Translations under genes and position numbers: made by a program
Source of the DNA: Pontibacter mucosus
GTDB lineage: Bacteria; Bacteroidota; Bacteroidia; Cytophagales; Hymenobacteraceae
Assembly: GCF_003054055.1 (NCBI RefSeq)
Contig: NZ_QBKI01000001.1
Span: 186,001 to 250,000, forward strand
DNA: 64,000 bases
Reading direction: 5' to 3'
Notes under the pieces: generated by a model
Told to the model about the DNA's origin: nothing
Databases searched by the model: none
Seen by the model: the letters and a program-made list of their open reading frames with translations, nothing else
Shown here: positions 52,201 through 60,726 of the stretch, in pieces
How the letters are laid out: each line of letters starts with the position of its first letter
Numbering within the stretch: position 1 is the stretch's first letter

Positions 52201-52565
52201 AGTACCGACTTTAAGCGTTAGTAGATTAAGATGATGAAGTATGTTACGTTTCCCTAAAGATGTGATTTTTCGAAGAAGGTTGCTTGCAGAATCAACTTTT
52301 TTTGAATCGCCTTATTCTCCAACGTCTTTTCCAGCTCCTTACTTACCAAAAGCAGTAAGTTGGCCGCATCATGTATAGGCTGGAAGTATAAATCGCGGGT
52401 AGCAAAGGCAGCTCTTGAAACGACAGTCGCTGTCAAGGCGGGGGTGACAGAAAGTATGGGTTCACTGCCAGGTAGTAGCACTGCAGTTCCGGCAGGGTTT
52501 AGCAATGGGGCGCCCTGAGAGATACATGCCCGAATAAGAGCTTGCCGCCCGCAAAAGTACGGTGC
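52201..52565. other. Gap with a possible decayed reading frame
   Basis: A leftward frame at 52254-52505 has only a TTG start and no upstream signal, but its C-terminal part (LLLLVSKELEKTLENKAIQKK) looks protein-like. It could be a remnant. I do not call a gene. Confidence 0.35.
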
Positions 52566-52742
52566 TTATTCTATAGCAGGTTTCAGCAGCAGGCCGGCAA
52601 GCAGCCCGGTAAGGTACAGCAGCGCCAGGGGCAGCAGTTGCCCTATTTCTACCACTGCAGTATCGTGCCGCAGACAGTACATCAGCAGACCTATCAGAAA
52701 AGTGCCGCAAGCAAACAGGATGGATTTGTAAAGCTTCGTCAT
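52566..52742 (-). CDS. Small two-helix membrane protein (58 aa), unrecognised
   Basis: The frame from ATG at 52742 gives MTKLYKSILFACGTFLIGLL, then a short polar loop (RHDTAVVEIGQ) and a second helix (LLPLALLYLTGLLAGLLL) with KPAIE at the end. Two clean hydrophobic segments and a positive N-terminus support a real membrane micro-protein, but there is no clear ribosome binding site and the frame is short. The region to the next gene (52743-52998) shows nothing else. Confidence 0.5.
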   Translation of the reverse strand: MTKLYKSILFACGTFLIGLLMYCLRHDTAVVEIGQLLPLALLYLTGLLAGLLLKPAIE

Positions 52743-52998
52743 AGGCAAAAGATAGAATATTATACAATACCTATACTTTATTATCTTTCAATAAGTTACC
52801 AAAAAGTTAACTCGAAAAGCAAATAATGTTTGCACATACTTACAGCGCTTTCAAAAAGATGCAAACCAGGTTATAACAGGTGTTATTCTGCCCCACATAG
52901 GCACAAAAAAATGCTATCAGGTGAAATCGTGCTGTCGGATCACCACCGCATAACCTTCAACCAACGGAAAGGGTAAAATGGTACACGAATAAAAAGCC

Positions 52999-53805
52999 AT
53001 GACACAGACCAAAGTAGACACGGTATACTATAGCATTACCCGCGGCGACAGCCCCCTGGTAGCCACAGCCATCCACAACGGGCACGAGGTACGCCACAAC
53101 TTGCGGCCCCTGTTCAACCTTACCCCTGCAGAACGACTGCGCGAGGAAGACCCTTTTACAGGCGAGTGGGTGGATGTCACCGACAACCAGATTGTGGGCC
53201 ATTACTCCCGTTTTGAGCTGGACCTGAACCGCCCACCCGAAAAGGCCATCTACCGCAAACCCGAGGACGCCTGGGGCCTGCAGGTCTGGAAGGAGACGCT
53301 GCCCGAGGAGCTGGCCAAGGAGTCGATGATGCGCTACGATAAATTTTATGAGGACGTAAAGCAGATGCTGGGCGAACTGCTGAGCGAGCACGGCTGCCTC
53401 GTCATCTATGACCTCCATACTTACAACCACCGCCGCGAAGGCCCCAACGGCCCCGCTGCCGACCCTGAAGGCAACCCGGAAGTGAACATCGGCACCGGCA
53501 ACATGAACCGGGAGAAGTGGGCACCGGTGGTGGAGGCGCTCATGCACAGCCTCGGCAACTACAATTACCGCGGCCGGAGGCTGGACGTGCGCGAGAATGT
53601 TAAGTTTGAAGGGGGCCACTTCATGCGCTGGATTCACGACACCTTCGGCGACAGGGTGTGCGTGATGAGTATCGAGTTCAAGAAATTCTTTATGGATGAA
53701 TGGACCGGCGAGCCCGACCGGGCGCAGGTGCAGGAGATACGGCAGGCACTGCAGCAAAGCACCCGCCCCGTACTGGAGGCGCTGGCGCAGGTATGCCAGG
53801 TGTAA
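52999..53805 (+). CDS. N-formylglutamate amidohydrolase family protein
   Basis: A 268-residue protein of the FGase family of zinc hydrolases, which cleave N-formylglutamate or similar N-acyl amino acids. The start SPLVATAIHNGHEVR holds the first metal His, the SRFELDLNRP motif is the family's Asn-Arg signature, and VIYDLHTYNHRR and FEGGHFMRW supply further metal and substrate residues. No histidine-degradation genes are nearby. It heads a group with a QEGLA metallopeptidase and an ATP-grasp ligase, so its substrate is probably a product of that group (inference). Confidence 0.87.
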   Translation: MTQTKVDTVYYSITRGDSPLVATAIHNGHEVRHNLRPLFNLTPAERLREEDPFTGEWVDVTDNQIVGHYSRFELDLNRPPEKAIYRKPEDAWGLQVWKETLPEELAKESMMRYDKFYEDVKQMLGELLSEHGCLVIYDLHTYNHRREGPNGPAADPEGNPEVNIGTGNMNREKWAPVVEALMHSLGNYNYRGRRLDVRENVKFEGGHFMRWIHDTFGDRVCVMSIEFKKFFMDEWTGEPDRAQVQEIRQALQQSTRPVLEALAQVCQV

Positions 53806-53820
53806 TTGCGTATGTCGTAG

Positions 53821-53884
53821 CACGTATCACGTAGCACGATGTATGAATCTTTAAGTTTAAGTCGTGATTCGTGCTACGTGATAC
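53821..53884. repeat. Perfect 17-bp inverted repeat
   Basis: CGTATCACGTAGCACGA (from about 53823) is repeated in inverse form as TCGTGCTACGTGATACG (to 53884), with further GTAGCACGTA words nearby. It lies between the amidohydrolase and QEGLA genes and has no T-tract, so it is not a normal terminator. It could be a protein-binding site, or a member of the ATTCGTGATTCG-like phrase repeats seen at 25255-25275 and 41207-41260. Confidence 0.6.
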
Positions 53885-53946
53885 GAAGAAGCCTCTATCT
53901 AAGACCTCATACAATCCTCACCCTAACCGGCTGAGCACATTTAGCC

Positions 53947-55785
53947 ATGATTGAAAGTATAACCGAAGATTTCATCAGGAAAACAACCCGGAGCCTGAAG
54001 CGGGGCAAGCAGGTGCACCGCCGCCTGCCCGACGGCGGGCTGCTTTACATCGACCGCCCCCTGCCCTTTCTTATACTTTTCCGCCACCCCACAGGCCAGC
54101 CCGACCACGCCACAGCCAACTTTCTCAAAGCCTTTGCTTCCTACATCATCTCGCATGAGGATCGCACCGAAGAGCTACGCCCGCTGGTGCAAAGTATAGC
54201 GCAGGCCATGGCCGGCAAGTTTGGGGCTTTTATGATTATAGAGTTGACGGCTGCCCCTACCCCGGATGCGCCGTTGTTCAAAGTATTGGGGCCGGAGGAG
54301 CAGCTGCCTACCACCACCCAGACCCTGGAGAAAGAGCTGCAAAGTATAAAGCTGACCGGCATACCCACTTCTGTGGAGGTTGCCAGTAACGCGCCGCTAC
54401 TGCAGGAGCCGCACTGCCTGCTGCCCGAGGAGCAGCTGAAGAAATATAGTATCCTAATGCTGGGGCTTCAGCTGAAGCCTATTTACAAAAACGCCGACGG
54501 AACCGTATACCCACTGCTGCTGCGCGCGCTGCGCCAGAAGCTGACCAACGCCCTCATGAAGACCGTTTTTAACTTCGTGAGCGTGCAAACTACCCATAAG
54601 CCGGTGCATTTCCAGGCGCTGGGGCGGCATGCGGTCAACCGGGTGGCGTGGCGTATCGACCAACAGCTGGCAAGTATAAGCGACCAGTTCCGGTTCCTGC
54701 TGCTGGTGACGCCCGTCAACAACAACGAGGCCTGGGAAGAATTCAGGAAAGCAAAGTATAACAAGGCGCCTACCTTCCACTACCGCCTCATGCCCATCGA
54801 TGCCGACCAGCTCAAGCGCAAACTCTACAACATCCCCATCGAGAAGGTAGACGATCCCACCCTGGGCTACCTCTTCCGCGACAAGCGCCACGAGCTGGAC
54901 AAGATGATCACCATGCTCTCGGACCGCAACACGCCTGATTTTCTGTACAGCAGCATGCAGCTCTATGGCACTGTGGACGATCAGCTGCTAAAAGTGGCCG
55001 AAGGCATCCTGGCCGCCGTACCCGCGCCCGATCAAAGTATAAAAACTGAGTTTATGCCTGTACCCGAGTTTGTAGCGCAGGCCGAGCAGGAGATTGCTTT
55101 TTTGCGGGAGCAGTACCCGGCGCTCGACTCCGGCGTGGATGTGCGGGACGACGTGGTGGGGCTAATCGTATCCAAGGGCAGGCTTAACGTGGGCACCGAC
55201 GCCAGGATTCCGCGCCACCGCGCCCAGGCCCTGATCCAGCACGAGGTAGGCACCCACATCCTGACCTACTATAACGGCAAAGCGCAGCCGCTGCAGCAGC
55301 TCTACGTGGGCAGCCCCGGCTACGAGGAGTTGCAGGAGGGGCTGGCCGTGCTGAGCGAGTGGCTGGTGGGCGGGTTGGATCAGGCCCGGATGCGCACCCT
55401 GGCAGCGCGCGTAGTGGCCGTGTACCACCTGACCAAAGGCTGCAGCTTTACCGACAACTTCCGGCGGCTGAAGGAGGAGTACCATTTTGACGACGAAGCA
55501 GCCTGGAACGTGACCATGCGCGTGCACCGCGGCGGCGGCCTTACGAAAGACGCGGTCTACCTGCGCGGCCTGGTGCACCTGCTCGAGTACCTGAAGGCTG
55601 GAAACGAGCTGGAGCCGCTGCTTATCGGCAAAATCCGGCAGGACTACATCCCCATCGTGCAGGAGCTCATCTACCGCCGGGTGTTGCGCCCCATGCCCCT
55701 GCGGCCGCGCTACCTCCTCGACCCGCAGCTCCAACCCAAGCTCGAACAACTAAAAGCCGGTATTTCAGTATTTAACCTACTGTAA
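53947..55785 (+). CDS. QEGLA-motif zinc peptidase (TIGR02421 / DUF1704, MATCAP-like)
   Basis: A 612-residue protein. The N-terminal ~370 residues are an uncharacterised alpha/beta region. The C-terminal peptidase-like domain has HEVGTH (His432, Glu433, His437), an HExxxH zinc site, and the family-defining QEGLA with Glu464 as likely third ligand. The family is called flavohaemoglobin-expression-modulating QEGLA protein, an indirect name. Its eukaryotic relatives (DUF1704, MATCAP) are carboxypeptidases that remove the C-terminal tyrosine of tubulin. A carboxypeptidase-like activity here is an inference. It is 38 bases upstream of the ATP-grasp ligase. Seven AAGTATA/TATACTT heptamers lie within its first 1.1 kb. 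Confidence 0.87.
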   Translation: MIESITEDFIRKTTRSLKRGKQVHRRLPDGGLLYIDRPLPFLILFRHPTGQPDHATANFLKAFASYIISHEDRTEELRPLVQSIAQAMAGKFGAFMIIELTAAPTPDAPLFKVLGPEEQLPTTTQTLEKELQSIKLTGIPTSVEVASNAPLLQEPHCLLPEEQLKKYSILMLGLQLKPIYKNADGTVYPLLLRALRQKLTNALMKTVFNFVSVQTTHKPVHFQALGRHAVNRVAWRIDQQLASISDQFRFLLLVTPVNNNEAWEEFRKAKYNKAPTFHYRLMPIDADQLKRKLYNIPIEKVDDPTLGYLFRDKRHELDKMITMLSDRNTPDFLYSSMQLYGTVDDQLLKVAEGILAAVPAPDQSIKTEFMPVPEFVAQAEQEIAFLREQYPALDSGVDVRDDVVGLIVSKGRLNVGTDARIPRHRAQALIQHEVGTHILTYYNGKAQPLQQLYVGSPGYEELQEGLAVLSEWLVGGLDQARMRTLAARVVAVYHLTKGCSFTDNFRRLKEEYHFDDEAAWNVTMRVHRGGGLTKDAVYLRGLVHLLEYLKAGNELEPLLIGKIRQDYIPIVQELIYRRVLRPMPLRPRYLLDPQLQPKLEQLKAGISVFNLL

Positions 55786-55823
55786 TCTTCCGACCAGTTC
55801 AACCAACATTCATTATCACCCAC

Positions 55824-56873
55824 ATGACAATAGGATTTGTAGTAAACAACATAGAGACGGAGAAGCCGGGGTACTCCACCATTTTCCTGGCGCAGCGCAT
55901 GCACAACAAAGGGCACCAGGTATACCTGATGGGCGTAGGCGACCTGGCCTACTACCCCGACGGCTACATGGGCGCCGAGGCCGTGCACGCTGACCCCAAC
56001 CATAAGTACAAATCGCCAGCCACTTACCTGGAGGCCATCCAAGGCGAGAAAGCCCGGAAAGTACGTGTTACGGCTCCTGAGCTGGATGTGCTCATGCTCC
56101 GCAACGACCCCTCTTCGGAAGGGGAAGGGCGCGCCTGGGCCCAGAGCGCCGGTATCATTTTCGGGCAGCTGGCCCTGCGCCACGGCGTCATCGTGCTCAA
56201 CGACCCGACCAAGCTTTCCGATGCGGTGAACAAGATGTACTTTCAGCACTTTCCGGAGGAGGTGCGGCCGCACACGCTCATCACCCGCGACAAAAACGAG
56301 ATACGGGAATTTTTCGAGGCGCAGAAGAACAACATCATCCTCAAGCCGCTGCAAGGCTCGGGCGGGTCGGGTGTGTTTTTGGTAAAAAAGGATGACGCCA
56401 CCAACCTGAACCAGATCGTGGAGGCCATCAGCCGCGACGGCTACGTGATTGCCCAGGAGTACCTGCCCCAGGCCGTGGAAGGCGACGTGCGCCTGATTGT
56501 AGTGAACGGAGAGGCGCTGCAGTACAAGGGAAAATACTGCGCCATACACCGCGTTACGGGCAAGGACGACATCCGCAGCAACATACACGCCGGTGGTTCC
56601 TCGCAGGCAGCCAAGATTACCCAACCCATGCTGGATCTGGTGGAGCTCGTAAGGCCCAAGCTGATACAGGACGGGATGTTCCTGGTGGGGCTCGACATTG
56701 TGGGCGACAAGCTGATGGAGATAAACGTGTTTAGCCCCGGCGGCCTGGTGAATGCCAGCGAGCTGGAGGGAGTGGACTTCTCGGAGCCGATTATAGCGGC
56801 CCTGGAGCGAAAGGTACACTACAAGAAAACCTACGATACCCAAATCAGCAACAAGACGGTGGCTATGATCTAG
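55824..56873 (+). CDS. ATP-grasp ligase, glutathione-synthetase-like
   Basis: A 349-residue ATP-grasp protein similar to the GshB type. An N-terminal pre-ATP-grasp domain (MTIGFVVNNIETEKPGYSTIFLAQRMHNKGHQVYLMGVGDL) contains LMLRNDPSSEG. The ATP-binding part has IILKPLQGSGGSGVFLV, QEYLPQAVEGDVRLIVVNGEAL and the magnesium-binding LVGLDIVGDKLMEINVFSPGG. It should form an amide between a carboxylate and an amine with ATP to ADP. No gshA-like gene is adjacent, so true glutathione synthesis is unlikely; with its neighbours it may add an amino acid to a peptide or metabolite. A terminator follows. Confidence 0.88.
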   Translation: MTIGFVVNNIETEKPGYSTIFLAQRMHNKGHQVYLMGVGDLAYYPDGYMGAEAVHADPNHKYKSPATYLEAIQGEKARKVRVTAPELDVLMLRNDPSSEGEGRAWAQSAGIIFGQLALRHGVIVLNDPTKLSDAVNKMYFQHFPEEVRPHTLITRDKNEIREFFEAQKNNIILKPLQGSGGSGVFLVKKDDATNLNQIVEAISRDGYVIAQEYLPQAVEGDVRLIVVNGEALQYKGKYCAIHRVTGKDDIRSNIHAGGSSQAAKITQPMLDLVELVRPKLIQDGMFLVGLDIVGDKLMEINVFSPGGLVNASELEGVDFSEPIIAALERKVHYKKTYDTQISNKTVAMI

Positions 56874-56896
56874 CACACCTACAGGTGCTATACTTT

Positions 56897-56925
56897 AAAA
56901 GCAGGAGGCAGCTCCTGCTTTTTTA
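56897..56925 (+). terminator. Terminator of the ATP-grasp operon
   Basis: AAAAGCAGGAG (56897-56907) pairs with CTCCTGCTTTT (56912-56922), followed by further T residues, 24 bases past the stop. Confidence 0.92.
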
Positions 56926-57113
56926 TTTTCTGAGGCACTATTTCTTATACTTCAGCCGGTGTTATAACGTTATTCAACCAGAGCATACCTTAGTTTGCGC
57001 CGCTTCTTATTTTATTAGAAGCGCCTCCAAACTGTAAACAACTGTGCTTTAGAGACTTATTATGATTAAGAGGAGAGAATAGCGGATTTGGAAAAATCTT
57101 TTCTGATTTTCCT

Positions 57114-57143
57114 TTTGAAAGAAGAAATTAAGGGGTAATTTTG
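57114..57143 (+). promoter_or_regulatory. Near-perfect promoter with no gene behind it
   Basis: TTTG at 57114-57117, 18 bases, then TAATTTTG at 57136-57143. This is as good a match to the Bacteroidota consensus as the tRNA-Phe promoter. It points into a stretch without any credible reading frame. Confidence 0.7.
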
Positions 57144-57148
57144 CACCC

Positions 57149-57397
57149 GAATTGAGAGAGGTACTTTACCGGAGGGCTAATATAGTACAACATATACTTA
57201 CCATACAAGCCTTGTTGCGATTTTTTTCTAAAAATTTTTTGATGCCGCAACATCAATTCAAGAGGCAGCAAGCATTAATAGCAGGGCCTCCACTTAAAGA
57301 GACGTTAGTACACAAAAGATAAGGTTAGATAAAGTTTAGATTAGTTTAGTTTGTTTTAAGGTGAGAGAAAGCCCCGTCATTAAATGGCGGGGCTTTT
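57149..57397 (+). ncRNA. Candidate structured non-coding RNA (about 110-250 nt)
   Basis: Starting 6-7 bases after the -7 box, the predicted 5' end GAATTGA (57149-57155) can pair with TCAATTC (57253-57259), closing a domain of about 110 bases. Inside lie GGTA/TACC, GGGCT/AGCCT and a stem around TGTTGCG (57213-57219) with CGCAACA (57246-57252), capped by an A/T hairpin. A GAGGC/GCCTC hairpin follows. AAAGCCCCG (57368-57376) with CGGGGCTTT (57388-57396) and a T-rich tail may end the transcript, though it could equally serve the leftward gene. Size and layout are compatible with 6S-type RNA, but I cannot confirm a family. Confidence 0.5.
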
Positions 57398-57422
57398 CTC
57401 ATTTTATACTTTATACTTCATT

Positions 57423-57881
57423 TTATACTTCGTCTTGCACCAGCAGCCAGCCTGCCAGCACAGCCAGCGGCAGAACGGCCAGCACCAGCTTCAGCACCAC
57501 GCCCGGAGCTGCCGTGCCCGAGCGCCAGGAGCCCTTGCTGAAAGTATAACGGCCGCTTACTACCAGCGAGAAGAGCACCAGCACAGCCAACAGGATATGC
57601 AGTATTTGCAGCACCTGGGGCACCTCGGCGCCGGCGGCCCATACCCGCAGGCCCACGCGCACCAGCCACGGCACCATGGCCAGCGAGCACAGCAGAGCCA
57701 GCAACGTGCCCACCTTAATCCGGAACAACGTAATCCAGGAGGCAACCCCAAATAGCGTCATCCCCGCCAGCAGGGCCGTATCGGAGTACACATTGTGCTG
57801 CGCCGCTACATAGCCCCTGAAAAAAAGTATAACCGTTGCCATGGCAACGCCCGTGAGAAAGTATAGCAGATACCGCGTCAT
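57423..57881 (-). CDS. Hypothetical membrane protein, four to five helices
   Basis: A 152-residue protein, almost entirely hydrophobic, with helices at about 3-22, 38-55, 58-77, 88-108 and 127-148, separated by short Arg-containing loops. No family recognised. It is likely an inner membrane protein. It lies 61 bases downstream of the DUF3857 gene in the same direction and could be co-transcribed. The GC-rich hairpin at 57368-57396 would suit as its terminator. Confidence 0.65.
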   Translation of the reverse strand: MTRYLLYFLTGVAMATVILFFRGYVAAQHNVYSDTALLAGMTLFGVASWITLFRIKVGTLLALLCSLAMVPWLVRVGLRVWAAGAEVPQVLQILHILLAVLVLFSLVVSGRYTFSKGSWRSGTAAPGVVLKLVLAVLPLAVLAGWLLVQDEV

Positions 57882-57942
57882 ATAAGGGTATCATACTTTA
57901 AAAAGGCCTTTTCGGATACCGGAAGTTCTGCTAAGCTATACT

Positions 57943-60576
57943 TTATGAAACCTGTGCCTCTTCTTCTGCCGCGGGCTGCTCTTCTGCCTGCTCGTGGTTT
58001 GGCGCTTGGAGACGCTCCACAAACGTGCATTTCACCCGCGAGGACACCAAAAAGTATGGAATCCAGATACAGGCGCCCACCAGGGAGCGGAACAAAGCGG
58101 AACCGATGTCGCCGCCCGGCAGGCTGATGGAAAACGCATAGACAACCAAGAGCTCGAACAGCACAAAGCCCAGGGCGCTCCCATAGAAGACAACCATCAG
58201 CCTTGGCACGCTGGTGCGGCGTTTGAGGTAGAGCGTTAGCAGGAGCGCGTTAAACACCAGAAAGGCGATGTTCATGACAAACTCCAGAAAAAGCAGGCCT
58301 GCCAGCGCAGGCGAGTAGGCCCCCGAGCCGGTATCCAACAGGCCCTGCCACAGGTTGCCGTTAAGGAAACCGCTCGTAAGGAAAGCAGACAGAATGCCTA
58401 ATGGGGAGAGGATCAGCCCGATCAACGGTGCGATAACCCAGCCCCCTATCCTCTCGGCATCGTAGGCCGACACATCGGCCAGCGGCTCCGGGTCCCAGAA
58501 GTATAGCTTGTAGGCGGCAAAGCCAAAAGTGCCCAGCAGCACCACCAAGGCCAAAACCATACCCCAGCTCACTTTAAAGTTGCTCACGCTCTCCACGAAG
58601 CCTTTGTTATAAGTAAGGCCGTAGGTTATGTTGTCGAGCATGGCCTTTTGGTTGCGCAGGTAAGTAGGCGTTGCCTCGGCAGTGACATGGTCTGCCTTCG
58701 TCTGGTACATCATGTCGATATCCAGCTCGGTGCCGTTGGGGCTATAGGTAACCTTCTTCGTGAACAGGAAGGCATCGTCCTCTATCCGCTGCGTGGCGTT
58801 ATCCACCGGCCAGGCCTGTGGCAGCAGCACCCGTATACTTAGCTCCACGTGCACGGGGTGGCCCAGCGCCATCGGCATGGTGCGCTTGCTGCTCTGCAGC
58901 TGGTTGATGTAGCCTGTCATAGCCAGGGGCGAGAACCAGCCCTCCAGCACCTGGTCGTTGCTATGCTGCGGCTGCCAGAAACCCGGAATCTTATACTTCT
59001 CCACTACGATAAACTTGTTGGCGTACTCGTAGTCTTCCACAACCGGATCTGCGGCTATCTCAATTTCGGGGTAGATGTTGGCGTAGAAGTCGAGGTAATT
59101 CTTCTTGATGTCCTGGATGCTGGTAGTGGCAAAGCTGCTTCGCTGGCGATCGGCATCGGCTCCGGTGTACTCGGTGCGCACCTCCAGCACCACATCCTCC
59201 TCTATACTTTGGATGTGGTAAATCTCGCGCACCTTTACAGTAGGCGCCTTCGCCACGGGCTGCTCCACAGGGGTAAGCGCCTTTGCCCCCGGCTCCAGCA
59301 CCAGCGCCTGGCCATAGGGCGGCAGGTAGGTGCTGGCAAAATCGCCGCGCTGCTTGCTTAGGGTGGCATCGTACCAGAAGTGCGCCCCGCCCAGCATTTC
59401 TACCCGCACAATGCAGTGGTTAAAGGCAAACGGAGAGGCAGGCAAATCCTGAATGTGGCCCTGCAGCGTGGTGTTCACCAGCGCCGGGCTTGCCTTAATA
59501 TTCATCTGCCGCAGCATGTACACCAGCAGCAGCGCCTTGTCTTTACAGTCGCCGAAGCGGCTTTGGAACACCTCGTTTGGCTGGCGTGGCTTAAAGCCTC
59601 CTATACCCGCTTCAAAGCCCAGATAGCGCACCTCATCCTGCACCACGCGTAGCGCGGCTATTACCCGCCCTTCGTCGCTGCCAGCCACTGCCTTGATGCT
59701 GTCTATCTTTGCCTGAAGGCCCTTATTTGGTTTTTCCTTCACCTCGTAGAGTGGGAGCGCCCACGTGGCCACCTCCTGCCAGTTTTCATACTCCGACACA
59801 TACACGCCGGGGTATGGGTCGTACCATACGGGGATGTTGTTGTCCACGTGGGTGGCGGGCAGGTCTTTCAGGTGCCAAGTATAGGTTTTGGCTCCGTTAG
59901 CAGAGGTAACGGTGGGCTTGGGCGCGTCGCGGTGGTACTTGAAGTGCAGTTTCCGGGCCTGGGGTACGATGATGTTCACCAGCATTTCATCCACCGGGTC
60001 GTACTGCTGCAGGTTAAAGGAGGCGAAAAACTTGCCGTCGAACACGGGGTTACGCCCTTTCAACGTATAGGCATAGTCTACCACGTCGCCCACCCGGATG
60101 TCGTCCAGCACCAGGATAGCAGTCAGGCTCTCGTCGTAGATGCCCGCATCCATACCCGCCTCGCGCTGGATAACCTTTACTTTGCTCAGGTCGAGCTTAT
60201 CAATCGCCTTCCCGTTGCGCCACACCTGCACCCGGTGCAGCTGCAGCTGCTCGTAGCTCGGGTCAAAGCTCAGTCTGATTTCGGAGGAGTACTGCACGCC
60301 CTCTTCGGTCAGGAGTTTGTAGGTGTTCTGGCGGTATACCTCCTCCCGCTCCACCTCGTGCTGCAGGCTCAGAAGCAGGTAATGAAAGCCGCCGTTCACG
60401 TCGTTAGAAGTGATGCTGGTAGCGTTGCGCAGGGGTAGTTTCTTCACCCAGCCTGGCTCAGGAGTAACAGACACGCCCCTGGGGGCAGCCACGGCAGCGC
60501 TTTGCCACAGGCAGCACACAAGCAGCAGCAGCGTAAGGGCTCTGTTAAGTTTGTTTTCTTTGTAGAAGTGCGTCAT
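57943..60576 (-). CDS. DUF3857/transglutaminase-like membrane protein
   Basis: An 877-residue protein with a signal peptide or anchor (about 12-31) and an N-terminal DUF3857 beta domain (about 60-240). A transglutaminase-like domain follows (about 285-420), whose Cys-His-Asp triad is visible in QSRFGDCKDKALLLVYMLR, FAFNHCIVRV and HFWYDATLSKQRG. A beta domain follows, then four or five membrane helices from about residue 680 to the end and an acidic tail. Members are often found in Bacteroidota; the enzyme activity is unproven (protease or amidotransferase-like). The C-terminal membrane part is an addition to the more usual DUF3857 architecture. Confidence 0.85.
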   Translation of the reverse strand: MTHFYKENKLNRALTLLLLVCCLWQSAAVAAPRGVSVTPEPGWVKKLPLRNATSITSNDVNGGFHYLLLSLQHEVEREEVYRQNTYKLLTEEGVQYSSEIRLSFDPSYEQLQLHRVQVWRNGKAIDKLDLSKVKVIQREAGMDAGIYDESLTAILVLDDIRVGDVVDYAYTLKGRNPVFDGKFFASFNLQQYDPVDEMLVNIIVPQARKLHFKYHRDAPKPTVTSANGAKTYTWHLKDLPATHVDNNIPVWYDPYPGVYVSEYENWQEVATWALPLYEVKEKPNKGLQAKIDSIKAVAGSDEGRVIAALRVVQDEVRYLGFEAGIGGFKPRQPNEVFQSRFGDCKDKALLLVYMLRQMNIKASPALVNTTLQGHIQDLPASPFAFNHCIVRVEMLGGAHFWYDATLSKQRGDFASTYLPPYGQALVLEPGAKALTPVEQPVAKAPTVKVREIYHIQSIEEDVVLEVRTEYTGADADRQRSSFATTSIQDIKKNYLDFYANIYPEIEIAADPVVEDYEYANKFIVVEKYKIPGFWQPQHSNDQVLEGWFSPLAMTGYINQLQSSKRTMPMALGHPVHVELSIRVLLPQAWPVDNATQRIEDDAFLFTKKVTYSPNGTELDIDMMYQTKADHVTAEATPTYLRNQKAMLDNITYGLTYNKGFVESVSNFKVSWGMVLALVVLLGTFGFAAYKLYFWDPEPLADVSAYDAERIGGWVIAPLIGLILSPLGILSAFLTSGFLNGNLWQGLLDTGSGAYSPALAGLLFLEFVMNIAFLVFNALLLTLYLKRRTSVPRLMVVFYGSALGFVLFELLVVYAFSISLPGGDIGSALFRSLVGACIWIPYFLVSSRVKCTFVERLQAPNHEQAEEQPAAEEEAQVS

Positions 60577-60726
60577 ATAGTACTAAGCTTTAATAATTTG
60601 CGCGTTAAATATAGTACAATTTATGTTATGAGCAGAAGCCGCCAGGTGAAAAACGATGTCCCAAAGCGAGGTCCGCTTAAACAATTCCCGCTGCTGCCTG
60701 TATAGTTATATGGCCCTGCCCAAAGT

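Noticed and set aside
52254-52505. Leftward 83-residue frame behind the DUF2807 gene
   Set aside because: Only a TTG start, poor N-terminus and no upstream signal; at most a remnant.
55824-56873. ATP-grasp gene as true glutathione synthetase
   Set aside because: No glutamate-cysteine ligase nearby, and the neighbours point to another substrate; kept as glutathione-synthetase-like only.
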